The notes under the pieces are model-generated. The model had not been told where the DNA came from. It searched no databases and saw nothing but the letters and a program-made list of their open reading frames with translations. 64,000 nt of DNA. Origin: Nelumbo lutea (taxonomy: Eukaryota; Streptophyta; Magnoliopsida; Proteales; Nelumbonaceae). This document shows, in pieces, positions 1-11,095 of this stretch. The stretch is from positions 51,077,759 through 51,141,758 of the forward strand of contig JAKGHH010000003.1 in the NCBI GenBank assembly GCA_022828595.1, given 5' to 3'. The position numbers and the translations under genes were made by a program. Numbering within the stretch: the stretch's first letter is position 1; each line of letters opens with the position of its first letter.

Positions 1-2
1 TT

Positions 3-137
3 GTACAACATTCTTGCAATAGAGCTGCACTTATCTTAGCTAGGCATGCTCTTTCTTTGTCTCACCACTACACTTGGTCTTGTGCACCTCTTTTCATTGT
101 ACAAGCTTTACAAGTTGATCTTGCTTTGAGTGGATAA
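3..137 (+). pseudogene. LINE RNase H C-terminal remnant, cut by the left edge
   Basis: An open frame from base 3 to the TAA at 135-137 encodes a short peptide with the motif CNRAALILARHALSLSHHYTW. This matches the end of the RNase H (RVT_3) domain of plant L1-type LINEs, where an (A/N)RAA..LA..AL..S block followed by W is usual. Only the last 44 codons are present; the rest lies left of the window. It is the 3' end of a non-LTR retrotransposon ORF2 on the plus strand. No poly(A) tail follows immediately. The family call rests on the motif only. Confidence 0.6.
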
Positions 138-908
138 TGAATTTTGTTTTTTGGTTTAAAAATAAAAGTTTTATATCTTTTCCATTTTTAAAAGGACAAG
201 GATTATATTTGAGGTTATTTATATTAACAAACTTGTAAATACATGTTATAATAGAATATATGTTAGAAAATGAGGATAGAAGTGAGAATCAAAGATTTAC
301 ATATGTGACTTTTACTTACATGGAAAACACTCATTTTAATTGTTTAAACCAGCTTTTAAAACTACAATTTCATTTACATTAATTGCAATCTTCCTCACCC
401 AAATTGACAGGATTGTTAGGTTGAGATAGAATAAAATTATCATTTTAACATTATTTCATTGAATTTAAAGAAGGTTTAAAAATTGATTCTATTAAGGAAA
501 TGTTAATTTAATGAAGAGTTTTAGCTTTGAGTGATTATTTATATGTAGATGTTTGCGTGTAATACTATGACCTTTTTCTCTTTCTTTCATTTAGTCTTCT
601 TTATCTTACAGTGCATCACACGGGTCTTTGCTAGTTTAAATTTAAACATAGGCATGGCCAAAGCAACCTAAGTGTAAATCCTAGTAGGCAACCACATTTT
701 CTGCAAAGATTGCGTCAGTTGACAAAATGATGACCATGAGGGCCCACAAGAGAATGGACATTGACATTGACAATTAGGTGGAGGGAAAGAGATGAGAGTT
801 AATTAGGGAATGGAGAAATCCCTAATACCCAAAGGTATGGGACCTTCATACTCAAATTGACTCACACCTAGTTTCACATCTAGCGGTTTGCTACAAATGC
901 AAATAGTT
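138..908. other. AT-rich stretch without recognised gene
   Basis: No convincing reading frame, RNA gene or repeat with clear ends was recognised. The first part may be 3' untranslated sequence of the LINE remnant at the left edge. Confidence 0.4.
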
Positions 909-1045
909 TTTTTTTTTTTGAAGTCATAAGGCAAGAGCTTTATTCAACTTTTAACTTGAAACATTATATCTCATCCAAAATAATAGACCAGATACATTCT
1001 AGGGTAGAGGACCAAGTAAATGATCGGTTTTGTCTTAGAGCAAAC
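909..1045 (-). mobile_element. 5'-truncated LINE 3' tail
   Basis: A T-run near 909-920 is followed by a sequence that, read on the minus strand, has an AATAAA signal shortly before the A-run (minus strand: AATAAAGCTCTTGCC). This is the layout of a plant L1 3' end inserted in minus orientation. No coding remnant is left and the 5' limit is uncertain. A weak similarity between the bases before the T-run and those around 1039-1053 could be an old target-site duplication. Confidence 0.4.
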
Positions 1046-1134
1046 ACAAGTAGTTTGAATGCCTAAAGGTAGACTTGATTGCATTTCACAATTAATCTAA
1101 TAATTTATTTATTCCTTGTGGCAGCTAATTTTAA

Positions 1135-1866
1135 CTTCCTGGACTTTAGTTCTATACCTCTATTGGAATGAGACAATTTTCAAGAGTGGAATGAAAGTCT
1201 TCTTATTGCCTTAAACTGCGTAAACCTAGACCTAGCCTTACAAGTCAAAGAAAAGGCAGTCATTATAGATGAGAGCACCAAAGAAGAGAAGGAACTTCTC
1301 AAAAACTAGGAAAACTCAAATAGGGTATGCAAAATGATAATGAAATTCAAAATCAACAAAAATATTAGAGGTGCAATCCCCAACAAAGAGGCAGTAACAA
1401 AATACCTAGCTAAAGTAGAAGAATAGTTTGAGGCCTCAGAGAAAATGGTGTCATAAAGCCTTCTTAAAAAATGGTTAATATGAAGCTCTCAAACTCCACG
1501 ACAATGAAAGAGCACATATTAGAGATGAAGGACATAAGTGACAAACTAAATGGTCTAGGTGTCACTGTTACTAAACCCTTCCTAGTGGCCTTCATGTTGA
1601 ACTCTCTACCTACAGAGTATGGACCATTCAAGGTCTCTTATAACATACAAAGAGAGCCATGGAGTTTCAATAGGCTCTTAACTATGTGTGTCCAAGAGGA
1701 AGAGAGATTGAGGCATGAGAAGTTGGAAACAACAAACATTGTGCTTAAGGACAGAAAGAAAGGAGGTTTCACGAAGGGCAAAGGTCAAAAAATGACCAAG
1801 GGAAAGGGAAAGGCATATCCAATGTGCTTCTTCTGCAAGAAAGAAAAAGGGCCACTTCAAGAGTGA
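1135..1866 (+). pseudogene. copia gag (UBN2-type) remnant
   Basis: The frame around 1150-1470 reads NFQEWNESLLIALNCVNLDL, matching the N-terminal part of plant copia Gag, and carries in-frame stops. The open part from 1471 continues with the typical LNGLGV...FMLNSLP..Y segment and EEERLR. It ends in a basic stretch and the start of a CCHC zinc knuckle (CFFCKKE). A frameshift breaks the knuckle at about 1845; the rest (CTHYKKWL-like) continues in another frame. Gag would package the element RNA; this copy cannot make a full protein. Confidence 0.8.
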
Positions 1867-2313
1867 TTTAACTCATTACAAGAAATGGTTGGAGAAGAAG
1901 AAAGACCATAAGGGAAAGAATACATGTATAAATCTATTCCTTGTTTGTGAATCGCATTTAATTGAAGTCCATAGAGACTCTTGGTGGATTGACTCTAGTT
2001 CCTTAATCCATGTTGTTAATCTTGTAGGGGTTTCTAAAGACACGGAAACCAAGCCCAAGTGAGTAGTACAACTATTTGGGAAATGGAGATTGCCTTAAAG
2101 TGGAGGTTGTAAGAACTTCTAATTTATTTCTTTCCACTGGTTTTGAGTTGATTTTAAATAGAACTGTATTGTCCCTGGGTTCTCCAAGAATTTGATTTAG
2201 TCTCCAAATTAACTTTAGATGGTTTTAAACTAATTTTTATTGGCTCAAAGTTTGAGTTATTTAAACCCAACAAACTAGTTGGGAATGGTTTCTTAATTGA
2301 TAACCTTTATAAA

Positions 2314-3548
2314 TTGGACTACCCATTGGGTAAGACCAAATTGGTCATAAATTACAATGCATGTATTAAAAGAAGTTCTCATGAAAGAGACTCTCTAACC
2401 TTGTGTTACAAAAGGTTGGGTTATATATTGGTTGATCGACTCAAAAAATTAATGATTGATGGGATATTGCAACATATGGATTTCACTAAGTTCCCCACTT
2501 TTGTAAGTTGTATAAACGGAAAACAAACTACTAAGAGGGGGAACAAAGGCCACAGGAAGTAATGCTATTTTAGACTTGATTCATATAGACATTTGTGGAC
2601 CTCTACCTACCCTCTGCCTAGGTGGTTAACGATACTTCATCACTTTAATCGATGATCACTCTAGATATATGTATCTTTACCTATTGCATGAAAAGTCAGA
2701 AGCCCTAGAGGCATTTAAAGCTTTTAAAGCAAAGGTAGAGAAACAAACATGAAAGATAATTAAAGTTGTAAAGTCTGATAGAGGAAGGGAGTATTATGGT
2801 AGATACACAGAAGTTGGTCAAAATTTGGGAGCCTTCGATTTGTTTCTCCAAGAACATGGTATTATCGCACAATACACCATGTCGGGTTCTCCTTATCAGA
2901 ATGGTGTGGCAAAAAGGAAAATAGAACACTTATGGAAATGGTGAGGAATATGATGTGCAACTCCTCTCTACCACAAATTTTGTGGGGGAAATCCCTTAAA
3001 ACTGTAGTGTACATATTGAATAATGTTCTAACAAAGACAATTCCTAAGACACCTTTTGAACTGTGGATTGGAAAGAAATTTAGCCTAGATCATTAACACA
3101 TTTGGGGTTGTAAAGCCGAAGGGTGTATAACCCACATTTGAAGAAACTAGACCCAAAAACAATAAGTGAATACTTCATAAGATATGTAGAAAAGTCAAAA
3201 GGATACAAGTTTTATTATCCTAATAATGCCTTAAGGGTGGTAGAAGCTAGGAATGCTAAATTTCTAGAAGATCATGAAGAAAGTGGGAGAGAACTCCTTG
3301 AAGCTCAACCTAGTGGGACAAGTGTTGTTGCACGTACAAATTATGTTTTGCTTGTACGAGAAATGGAACAACAACAACTCCTCAGTTATGGGGAAGTAAC
3401 ACCCATTGAGACCACTGGAGATTATCAAACAATTGAGGTTACTAATGAGGTTCAAGAAATCGTTCCTAAAGCTGAAGGACCAATACCTCCTCGTAGATCT
3501 TCTAGAATAAGGAAAAGCATCGCATTTCCGGATTTTGTGTATCTCTGA
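2314..3548 (+). pseudogene. copia GAG-pre-integrase and integrase remnant
   Basis: The frame from 2314 carries the GAG-pre-integrase motif (LCYKRLGYILVDRLKKLM... CINGKQT). A frameshift near 2560 follows. The integrase core is recognisable: HIDICGPLP (first catalytic Asp), SDRGREYYG (second Asp), and [12 protein letters not shown], the block before the catalytic Glu, interrupted by stops. The 3123-3548 open frame is the linker between integrase and RT, with RRSSRIRKS, a common signature just before the copia RT. The enzyme would insert the element DNA; this copy is inactive. Confidence 0.8.
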
Positions 3549-3639
3549 CAAACAGACTATGACATAGTTATCGACGATGACCCACTAACCTTTCCAGAAG
3601 CCATGAATGGTTCAGACTGCTTGAAGCCATGAAAAGTAA

Positions 3640-4811
3640 ACTAGACTCCATGGCTATGAATGGAGTCTGGGAACTTGTACCACTACTAGTAGGAAAAAGA
3701 GCAATTCTATGTTAATGGATATTTAAAACTAAGTGGAATCCTATCGACATGGTAGAGAGGTACAAAACCATATTGGTGGCAAAAGAATATAACACGAAGA
3801 AATGAGTGAATTATAATGAAACCTTCTCTCCAGTTTTGAAGAAGGATTCATATCATAGTGGCTTTAGTGGCACACTATGATATGGAATTACATCAAATGG
3901 ATGTAAAAACAACTTTTCTAAATGGGGATCTTAAAGAGGAGATATACATGGATCAGCCAGAGGGTTTCATAGCTAAAGGAAATGAACAAATTAAACAAGT
4001 CAATATATGGCTTGAAGCAAGCCTTCCGTCAATGGTATTTCAAATTTCACAGTGTTATTATATCATTTGGATTTAAAGAAAATTCTGTTCACTAGTGTAG
4101 ATGATATACTACACTGGTAATTTAAAAATTACCAGTAGGAGTAGCTTCATTCTACTAGTGTTGTATGTAGATGATATACTTATAGCCAACAGGAACATTG
4201 GGTTGCTTAATTAAATGAAAGAATTCCTAATTGAACAATTTGATATGAAAAATATGGGAGAAGCATCCTATGTCTTGGGCATTGAAATCCATAGAGACAA
4301 AGCCTGCAATACACTGGGTTTATTCCAGAGGGCATATATAAACAAGATCTTGCAGAGGTTTAGTATGGAGAATTACACACCAAGTGTAGTATCTGTTAAT
4401 AAAGGAGAAAGGCTAAGCATAAATAGCTTCCTACAAACTCAATATGAAAAAATAGACATGGAGAAAGTTCCCTATGCATCTGTAGTTGGGAGCCTCATGT
4501 ATGCACAAGTGTGCACAAGACTAGATATTGCTTTCATAGTGGGAGTGTTGGGTAGATTTCAAAGCAATTCAGGTAGAGAGCAATTGAGAGCGGCCAAAAA
4601 GGTTTTCAGATATTTGAAAGTAACTAAGGACTATTTGCTTACTTATACACAAGTAGATAAACTAGAGCTATTGGGTTTTACAGACTTAAATTTTGTTGGG
4701 TGCCTCGATAGTAATTTTGCGAATAAACCGATAAAGTTGTTATGTAATAATTTTGCGGCTATGTTCTTTTTAAAGAACAACAAGAGTAGTAAAGTAAATA
4801 TTTTGACTTAA
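3640..4811 (+). pseudogene. copia reverse transcriptase / RNase H remnant
   Basis: Recognisable blocks are QMDVKTTFLNGDLKEEIYMDQPEGF (written here as QMDVKTTFLNGDL and EEIYMDQPEGF), the catalytic YVDDILIA (about 4166-4190), and YVLGIEIHRD followed by the connection region SLMYAQVCTRLDIAF. Stops at several points and a local insertion between 4080 and 4180 destroy the frame. The RNase H part after about 4670 is short and decayed. Confidence 0.85.
4097..4180. repeat. 14-bp direct repeat enclosing a palindrome inside the copia RT
   Basis: GTAGATGATATACT occurs at 4097-4110 and again at 4167-4180, the latter encoding the RT YVDDIL site. Between them, 4113-4136 is a palindrome with perfect 11-bp arms (ACTGGTAATTT / AAATTACCAGT) around two bases. 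The arrangement looks like local duplication with filler DNA after break repair. Confidence 0.75.
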
Positions 4812-5258
4812 AGTATTTAGTAGTGAGGGACAAAGTGCAAGAATGGAAAATCATCATCAAGCATATAAGAGTTGAGCTTATGATTGCGGATCCGATGACT
4901 AAGGGGTATAATAATGTGCATGTATTAGACAATTGTGGGACAACATGGGAATTGTCAGCTCTTTTACAAACTCAACATGATGACACGTGTCAATAATTGA
5001 TTCTTCCATTCTTGTTGTCCCACAATTGTCTAATATATGCACATTATTATAGAAAGACACATGAACACAACCAGTATACAAATATAATCCACTACACTAA
5101 GGGTTATAAGTGTAATTGTCATGATGCATGGATGAAAACTCCATTTTTAGGAGAGACTACCATGATCTTAATTTACATAAGTAATTACCTAGGTGTGTTT
5201 GAGAATCACCATATGCTCTAATCAAGTTATGTCCTTCCATTGTTGACTATACTCGGGC

Positions 5259-5700
5259 CAAGTGGGAGACTATTAGAATGTGGGACCCATAAATTCATGG
5301 CCCATCGTTGTGGTCATAGGGGTTCCCTACAAAAAACTCTCATTTTGGTTAAGTGAAAACCATAAGGCCTTAAAATCTCTCACCCATTTATCTTTATCCT
5401 ATTTTTGAATTTAAAAATGAATTTAGGTAGACGAGGATAAATGGAGATTAATTGAATTGATAGGGGAAGTGGTTGATTCTTATAGGCTGTTATACTAGAA
5501 ATTCCTTAATGGAGGGAATTATCTACTAAATAGGTGGATAGGGTTCTTCCTTTAAGCTATCTTCTAAGAGAAAACAACTCCCATTCATTCTACTCTTACT
5601 CACCGAACTATTATTGGGAAAATGAGAGAAGACAGTGATAGAAGGAGAATTAACTCTAACATATATTTAGTTTAGTACGAGTATGTGAAAAACTCCATTA
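5259..5700 (+). repeat. Probable copia polypurine tract and 3' LTR
   Basis: The purine run AAGTGGGAGACT sits directly before TATTAGAATGTGGGACC, the usual junction of plant copia elements with a mutated TG. The following 400 bp have no coding frame. Without the partner LTR the end cannot be placed. Confidence 0.5.
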
Positions 5701-6060
5701 AGAAATATAAGAAATTTTTGCCAAATACTACAAATTGGCCATCAGCCCATGTTTGAGAATCCATAAGAAGAAAAGTTAGTATGGATACAAATAAAATGTT
5801 GGACTAAATAATTAACTAACCTAACTTTAGAAACATTCTGCTTAGCCTGAAATCAAAAGCAACAAGAGGAAGAAGAAATGTTCATGACAATGGGCTTTAC
5901 ATGTATCATTTAATTTATTTGTTTTTTTATTCTATTTTGTCGACATTCAATCAACCAATATTGATACCCCAGACATTTTTATCAGAACCCAATTTCTATT
6001 TTCGTTGTTTCTAGGGTTTTATTTTCCAAGGAGATTTTTGAGAAGTAAATCCTTGGGTCA
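5700..6060. other. Spacer; 3' part resembles a 5' UTR
   Basis: No gene recognised. The last 80 bases include TTTCTAGGGTTTTATTTTCC, a composition common in plant 5' untranslated leaders, just before the ATG at 6061. Confidence 0.3.
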
Positions 6061-6201
6061 ATGAATGGCTCTGGTAATGTAAGGATTGGGGCTCCGCCTC
6101 CGGAGATTTCCTTTTCTCCTGAGAATTCACCCAATCTTGAGAACCCATTGACACATCCAGACTTTAGCCAAGAGTCCCAATCGAGTATAGCTGTTATCGA
6201 C
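6061..6201 (+). CDS. Possible orphan first exon, function unknown
   Basis: The ATG at 6061 opens a frame of 47 codons starting MNGSGNVRIGAPPPEISFSP, rich in Ser, Pro and acidic residues, up to a plausible splice donor (GAC|GTATGC, GT at 6202-6203). Without splicing it stops at 6234. GC content and the leader upstream look more gene-like than the surroundings. I do not recognise the protein, and no following exon was found before the foldback element. It may be a real first exon of a disrupted gene or a gene fragment moved by a transposon. Confidence 0.35.
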
Positions 6202-6234
6202 GTATGCAGCACCGTCTGTTTCAAACTCCACTAA

Positions 6235-6809
6235 CAACAGCAATAACAACATAAAAATCAGAATCTAGGTTTTGATAATAGTCAAATGGTTTGTCATTTT
6301 GTGGCATTTCCTCAATCTTTACTCTATCAAATTGAAAAAGTGAGAGACGACATAGATCATTTCATAGAATTACATGTATGAAAACAACTCTAAAATTTTA
6401 ATAAATAGATTTTCTTCGTTGAGATGGGATTTCATTTCTTGGGTAGGATTCAATGGTTTCTAATCAAGAAACCCCATGATTGAAGTTATTAATTCATTTT
6501 TATTGTGGACGAAGACCGAATGAGAGGCTGAGATCAGCTATGATTTTTGGAGTGGTGGGAAGGAGAGTAGTTTTTCGAAGGAGAAGAGAGAAGTTATACT
6601 TTTACACCAATGGAGAGCTCGAAGAGTTTATGTCGATTTTTTGGGTGTAATTTTCACACCAGTTCTCGATCTAAAAAGTCTATCTAAGAGCTCGTTTACA
6701 TCAATTATCTTTATTGCTTTACATTTCATCCAAACGGCAGCAAAAGTGGACTAAAGCGTAAAATTACATCGAATTGGCTTTTACACTACAAACAAATGCA
6801 GTCTAAAGA
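6235..6809. other. Non-coding stretch
   Basis: No gene recognised. Around 6725-6800 bits such as CATCCAAACGGCAGC and ACTACAAACAAATGCAGTCT resemble ends of hAT or PIF-type MITEs, without clear boundaries. Confidence 0.3.
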
Positions 6810-7445
6810 ATAAAAAGGACAATTTTTTACTCCATATTCTGATAAAATGGCTATTTGTAGGAAAAATAGATGGCATTTGAAACAATGTGGCATTGCTAAA
6901 ATTTGAAAAAGGCCACTTTCGACCCTAAAGTATTTGATTTTCTTAATTACATAAATTTAAACAAATTACACTAATCAATATAGTTAAGTAATTAAATAAG
7001 TAAATTAAATTAAATAAAAAAAACAAAGATAATTAATTAAATTCAATAAACAAAGCTAATCGGTCTAAATAAGTAAATTAAGACAATTAAGCAAGGTTTA
7101 AAAACCAACCCAAAACGAAACTACTTTGGTCCCTACTTTCTAGGTCACTGGATCAATTTTTTTAGTCCAAATGGATAAACCCTTGACATTTCCAAAAATA
7201 AAAATAAAAATACAATATGATTAAAACAAAAAAAAAAGGCCCAAAACCATTTACTTAGTAGTTCAACTGTTAGGGTCAACCGTTTGTTGATTAAGTTAAA
7301 ATTTCTAGACGGTCAATTGTTTAACCCAAGATTTGGTTAATTGTTTGATTCCATTTTATACCCAATCAGTCAAACCATTCAACCCATGAACTAGTCATTT
7401 CTCAATTCCATTTTATATTTGGCCCTGAATTTTTTAAAAAACATT

Positions 7446-7797
7446 GACTTGGTTAACAAACCACTATCCTGGATGATTGAACTGCTTAATTGTTCAATCC
7501 AGTAAAATGTTTTTGAATTATTTTTATTTTAATTATATTTTTTAAATGTCATGGGTTGATCCATTCAGACTGAACAACTGAACTATTGACTTGGAAACTA
7601 GTGCCAAAGTGGTTTTGTTTTGACTTGGTTAACAAACCACTATCCTGGATGATTGAACTGCTTAATTGTTCAATCCAGTAAAATGTTTTTGAATTATTTT
7701 TATTTTAATTATATTTTTTAAATGTCATGGGTTGATCCATTCAGACTGAACAACTGAACTATTGACTTGGAAACTAGTGCCAAAGTGGTTTTGTTTT
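7446..7797. repeat. Perfect 176-bp tandem duplication
   Basis: Bases 7446-7621 and 7622-7797 are identical throughout as read. The unit lies in the inner part of the foldback element and contains the end of its right arm. Identity across 176 bp in otherwise decayed DNA points to a recent duplication or a local assembly duplication. Confidence 0.9.
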
Positions 7798-7929
7798 GGG
7801 TTAATTTTTAAATTACCTTGTTTAATTGGCTTAATTTATTTATTTAGATTGATTAGCTTTGTTTATTTAATTTAATTAATTAACTTTGTTTTCTTAATTA
7901 ATTTAATTTATTGATTTAACTACTTAATT

Positions 7930-8588
7930 GGTGGTCCACACCAGACCCTGTGATAGGGACCAATCCATACTACACAACAGTCCACAATTATTCTGAACTA
8001 TGAATAGGTTGTATGGACGTGACTAATGGTGTCCACACCATACTTTTTGATTCCATGTATCTCATATATATTTTATGAATAATCTGCACAATTAATCATA
8101 AATGTCTAATTTTTGCATTTTATATGATAAATAAATTGAAAAAGGCATTGATAAATTAATATTAACCAATAAAATTAATTTTAATAAAAAAAGATAGTAA
8201 AATAATTAAAACAATATTATTTGGTTGATAAAAAACATTAAAAATTAATATTTAAATAAATGAAAAAGAGTAGAGAAGGAGAATTTCCGAACTTGTGCTA
8301 GAATTAACACTACAATTATTATTTTATTGATAAAATATTAAAAATTTAATTTAAAATTATTATTTCAAAATTTAAAATTTAAAAAGAAATAAAAGTATAT
8401 TAAAGAAATGTATTATATCAAAATAGAGTGTAAAAATGTTGTGAACCAGCCACACCCATGAGATATATGTTTGGTCCAGATTTATATCGTGGACTGTCCC
8501 TATCCACAGCCAATCGAGCATTGTGGCCATCTTGTGCCTTGGAACGAAACAAGCTATCCATGAGATGACTGCGGAATCAAACACCACC
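7930..8588. mobile_element. Short non-autonomous insertion in the foldback arm
   Basis: The segment starts GGTGGT and ends ACCACC and is flanked by TTAATT on both sides (7924-7929 and 8589-8594). It interrupts the right arm of the foldback element exactly where pairing with the left arm breaks. Inside there is no coding potential. The 6-bp duplication does not fit one superfamily clearly. Confidence 0.45.
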
Positions 8589-8789
8589 TTAATTAACTTT
8601 ATTAAAGTGGCCCATTCTTCAAACTTTTAGGGCTTAAAGTAACCTTTTTCAAACTTTAGCAATGCCACATAATGTTATCTAATGGATATGGCAATGTCAT
8701 TTCAAATGGCATCTATCTTTGCCTACAAATGGCCTTTTATCAAAGTTGGTGGTGGGAAATGGCCCTTTTTCATTCTGTAAGGTCAAAAT

Positions 8790-8974
8790 TGGCATTTTCA
8801 CAAAATTCATGGGTTGTCAAATGACCCCCACAAAGCGTGTCGCAGATATACATCCAATGATACATTGGAAATATCTCTCATACTTATCATGTGGAGATGT
8901 TCCCAATGCGAGATTGAATGTTCATGTGGGGCGCACTCTCTAGGGGGGCCATGAGAATTCCCGTGGAGATTGTC
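8790..8974. other. Spacer
   Basis: No feature recognised beyond the edge of the foldback element. Confidence 0.3.
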
Positions 8975-9720
8975 TTAAATGGGGTTGTAAATATATCTAA
9001 ATCCAATCCATTTGTTCTTTACCCTAAAAAAAACATACCAATCTACTTATAATTTAAACATGGATGGGATCCAATCCAATTCCATCAGAAAAAAATTTAA
9101 TTACATATACACTTCACTTCAAAGTATGATTCATGAAAGTTATATCATTGTTTCAGTCATTAAATAAAGTTGCTTGGTGTGTAGGAGAGGGAGGTGACTA
9201 AGAATCAGAAACTGACGAGTGGAAATTTAGAAGCTAAAGCCTCAAGCGGCATCACAATTTTAGGCATATGTATAACTCTAAACATGTATATATAATCGAT
9301 TTGGGACAATCAAAACTGGTCCCAAACCAATATTAATCGGGACACATAAAATAAAACTAGAATTGATTCATTGGAATGAGTCATAGAATTAAAACCGATA
9401 AATATAACTCTAAAACATATATATAATCGGTTTGGGACAATCAAAACCGGTCCCAAACCAATATTAATCAGGACACAAAATAAAATTACAACTGATTCAT
9501 TGGAATGAGTCATTGAACTATAACCGATAAATATGATTTGGCCGATTCGGGTCTAGTCGGTTCAGGACAGTCAAAACCAGTCTCAAATTGATATTAATTA
9601 GAAAACATAAAATAAAATCAGAACCGATCCATCAAAATGAATCATAGAAACAGAACTGATAAATACGATTTGAACAGTTAGGGTCTATCGAATAGATCCA
9701 ATCCATTGACAGCCCTAAAC
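8975..9720. mobile_element. Possible MITE with a three-fold internal repeat
   Basis: The stretch begins GGGGTTGTAAAT and ends TTGACAGCCCT, an imperfect inverted pair. It contains three tandem copies of a 128-133-bp unit (see next entry). A similar terminus, CATTGACAGCCCTAA, recurs near 38,330. No transposase is encoded. Confidence 0.4.
9271..9663. repeat. Three tandem copies of a ~130-bp unit
   Basis: Units 9271-9402, 9403-9530 and 9531-9663 share GGTTTGGGACAATCAAAACC, GATTCATTGGAATGAGTCAT and ACCGATAAAT in the same order. The first two are closest; the third has diverged. Confidence 0.8.
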
Positions 9721-10139
9721 AAATAGTAAAATAATAGAAAAAATTCCAATTAAAAATAGGTCCTACTAGCAATTCCCACCTAATTCACACGTCACAGTTC
9801 ATTAAATTTTCCACTTAAAATAATTTTAAAAAAAATAATATATGAGTCCCACTTTAAATTTCCACCTCTCTTCTTACTCTTTCTTTGTTGTCGCCGTAAC
9901 CACCGACCAAACCAATGGCTAACCCAATACTCTTTCTCTAGCAAATATAGCTAATTGGTTAAAGCTAAGGATAGTTAATTTGTTAAAGCTAATGCTCAAC
10001 TATGTTACAGACTTGAATGAGATGCATGAGTAGGGAAAATGGCCCCAACCAAAATCACATGGAAAGTGGCCTTCGTAGTTTCAAGTTTCAATTGCATTTA
10101 ATCACTTTTCTCTTTCCATTTTATCTTCTTTAAAAAATT
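9721..10139. other. Non-coding stretch
   Basis: Nothing recognised apart from short AT-rich runs; the local duplication AGCTAAT/TTGGTTAAAGCTAA near 9950-9990 is minor. Confidence 0.3.
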
Positions 10140-10650
10140 AAAAATAAAAAACAATCAAAACTGTTGAATAGGTCGATTAGATGCTTCGATCGCTTGGGTC
10201 ATTGACTTTTTCAATAGTTTTGGCCAGGAACTAGGTTTAGGGTAAAATGAAATCGGTTGTTTAGACGGTTATTAGGCCAAACAGTCCGACCGTTTGAGTC
10301 AATGGCGGTTCGAAAACCATGTTCATGTGGAACTTCTCTACAAGCTACCAAACTCAAACCAAGATTTTTAAAACTGAACCGGCAAGGTCCGGTTCTCAGG
10401 TCAAACAGTCCTATCATTCGAACTAAACAAACATCCCATTCTGACAAAAGAAATAAAAAAATAAAAAAAGAGCCAAAAACCATTGAACAGTTTGAATAGT
10501 TCAACCAATTGAATCAATAATTTGCTGACTAAATCAATGGTTTTTGGCCTAAAAGATGATTCTGGGGTGAAACGGAACTAATCAGATGACCAATTGCTGA
10601 TTTTTTTAGTCCGACCATCCAGTCCAGTCCGATTTTGAAAACCATGACTC
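10140..10650. mobile_element. MITE-like repeat of a GGTTTTTAAAACC family
   Basis: The block contains inverted, C/G-rich words such as AAACCGG, GGTCAAACGGTC and AACCATG together with a TTTTAAAA core. Related blocks occur at 7105-7440, 19283-19492 and 60725-61190. It has no coding capacity; the long frames on both strands are mutual shadows of the inverted repeat. Boundaries are approximate. Confidence 0.5.
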
Positions 10651-10944
10651 AAACACAACATCACTAACTCACATGGGAAATGAGAATCAGGTAAAAGTTA
10701 ATTTCTAGGTTTTTTTTTTCTTTCATCAAGACTCCATTTATGAAGAAGCTTTCTATTTTTATTTTTATGTATTCATTCAAATTTCAATACAATGAATGAT
10801 CAATCAATTTTATCTTCTCATTGTACGCAGATTTAGGCTTTCAAATCAGTAACTCTGTTGGAATTTTTGTTTTTGGATCAGAAGAATGCGTTTCTAATTG
10901 CTATAGTATATCCTCTAATTCGTCGAAATATAGAATGTCGGTTC

Positions 10945-11095
10945 ATCTTTTTTATTCTAGGTAAAAATTAAAAAAGATTCATCTCATTTGAATATGAATC
11001 AGGGATGAAATGAGTAGAGCAGAGATCAATGAAAACAAAACGAATTGGGTCAATTGAAGCAGTTGTTAGTTTGTATGGAGAACAAATCTTAGAGG
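10945..11095 (+). repeat. Direct repeat, copy 1 (partner 13034-13180)
   Basis: Shared words in the same order include ATTCATCTCATTT, AATATGAAT, GATGAAATGAGTAGAGCA and TATGGAGAAC. The partner copy lies about 2.09 kb downstream in the same orientation. Confidence 0.75.

Larger units (their letters stand above)
1135..5700 (+). mobile_element. Degenerate Ty1/copia LTR retrotransposon
   Basis: Gag, zinc knuckle, protease remnant, GAG-pre-integrase, integrase, reverse transcriptase and RNase H remnants follow each other on the plus strand in the copia order (integrase before RT). Stops and frameshifts interrupt every domain. A polypurine tract (AAGTGGGAGACT, about 5259-5270) precedes a likely 3' LTR that begins with TATTAGAATGTGGGACC, a decayed TG start. 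No matching 5' LTR is visible upstream, where a LINE tail sits instead, so the element is truncated or the left LTR has been lost. The 3' limit is approximate. Confidence 0.85.
6810..8785. mobile_element. Foldback (long inverted repeat) element with nested insertion
   Basis: The left arm (about 6810-7190) is the imperfect reverse complement of the right side. The 6843-6940 stretch, with GTGGCATTGCTAAAATTTG, pairs with 8590-8745. The 7020-7190 stretch, with AAATTAAGACAATTAAGCAAGG and ACTTTGGT, pairs with 7735-7930. The right arm is split by 659 bp (7930-8588) that have their own duplicated flanks. No transposase frame is present, so it is non-autonomous. A sequence related to its right end recurs at 12945-13020. 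Outer limits are approximate because the terminal bases are poorly conserved. Confidence 0.65.

Noticed and set aside
10211..10504. Complementary long frames on both strands
   Set aside because: Both lie in a MITE-like inverted repeat, with no family match and no splice or start context.
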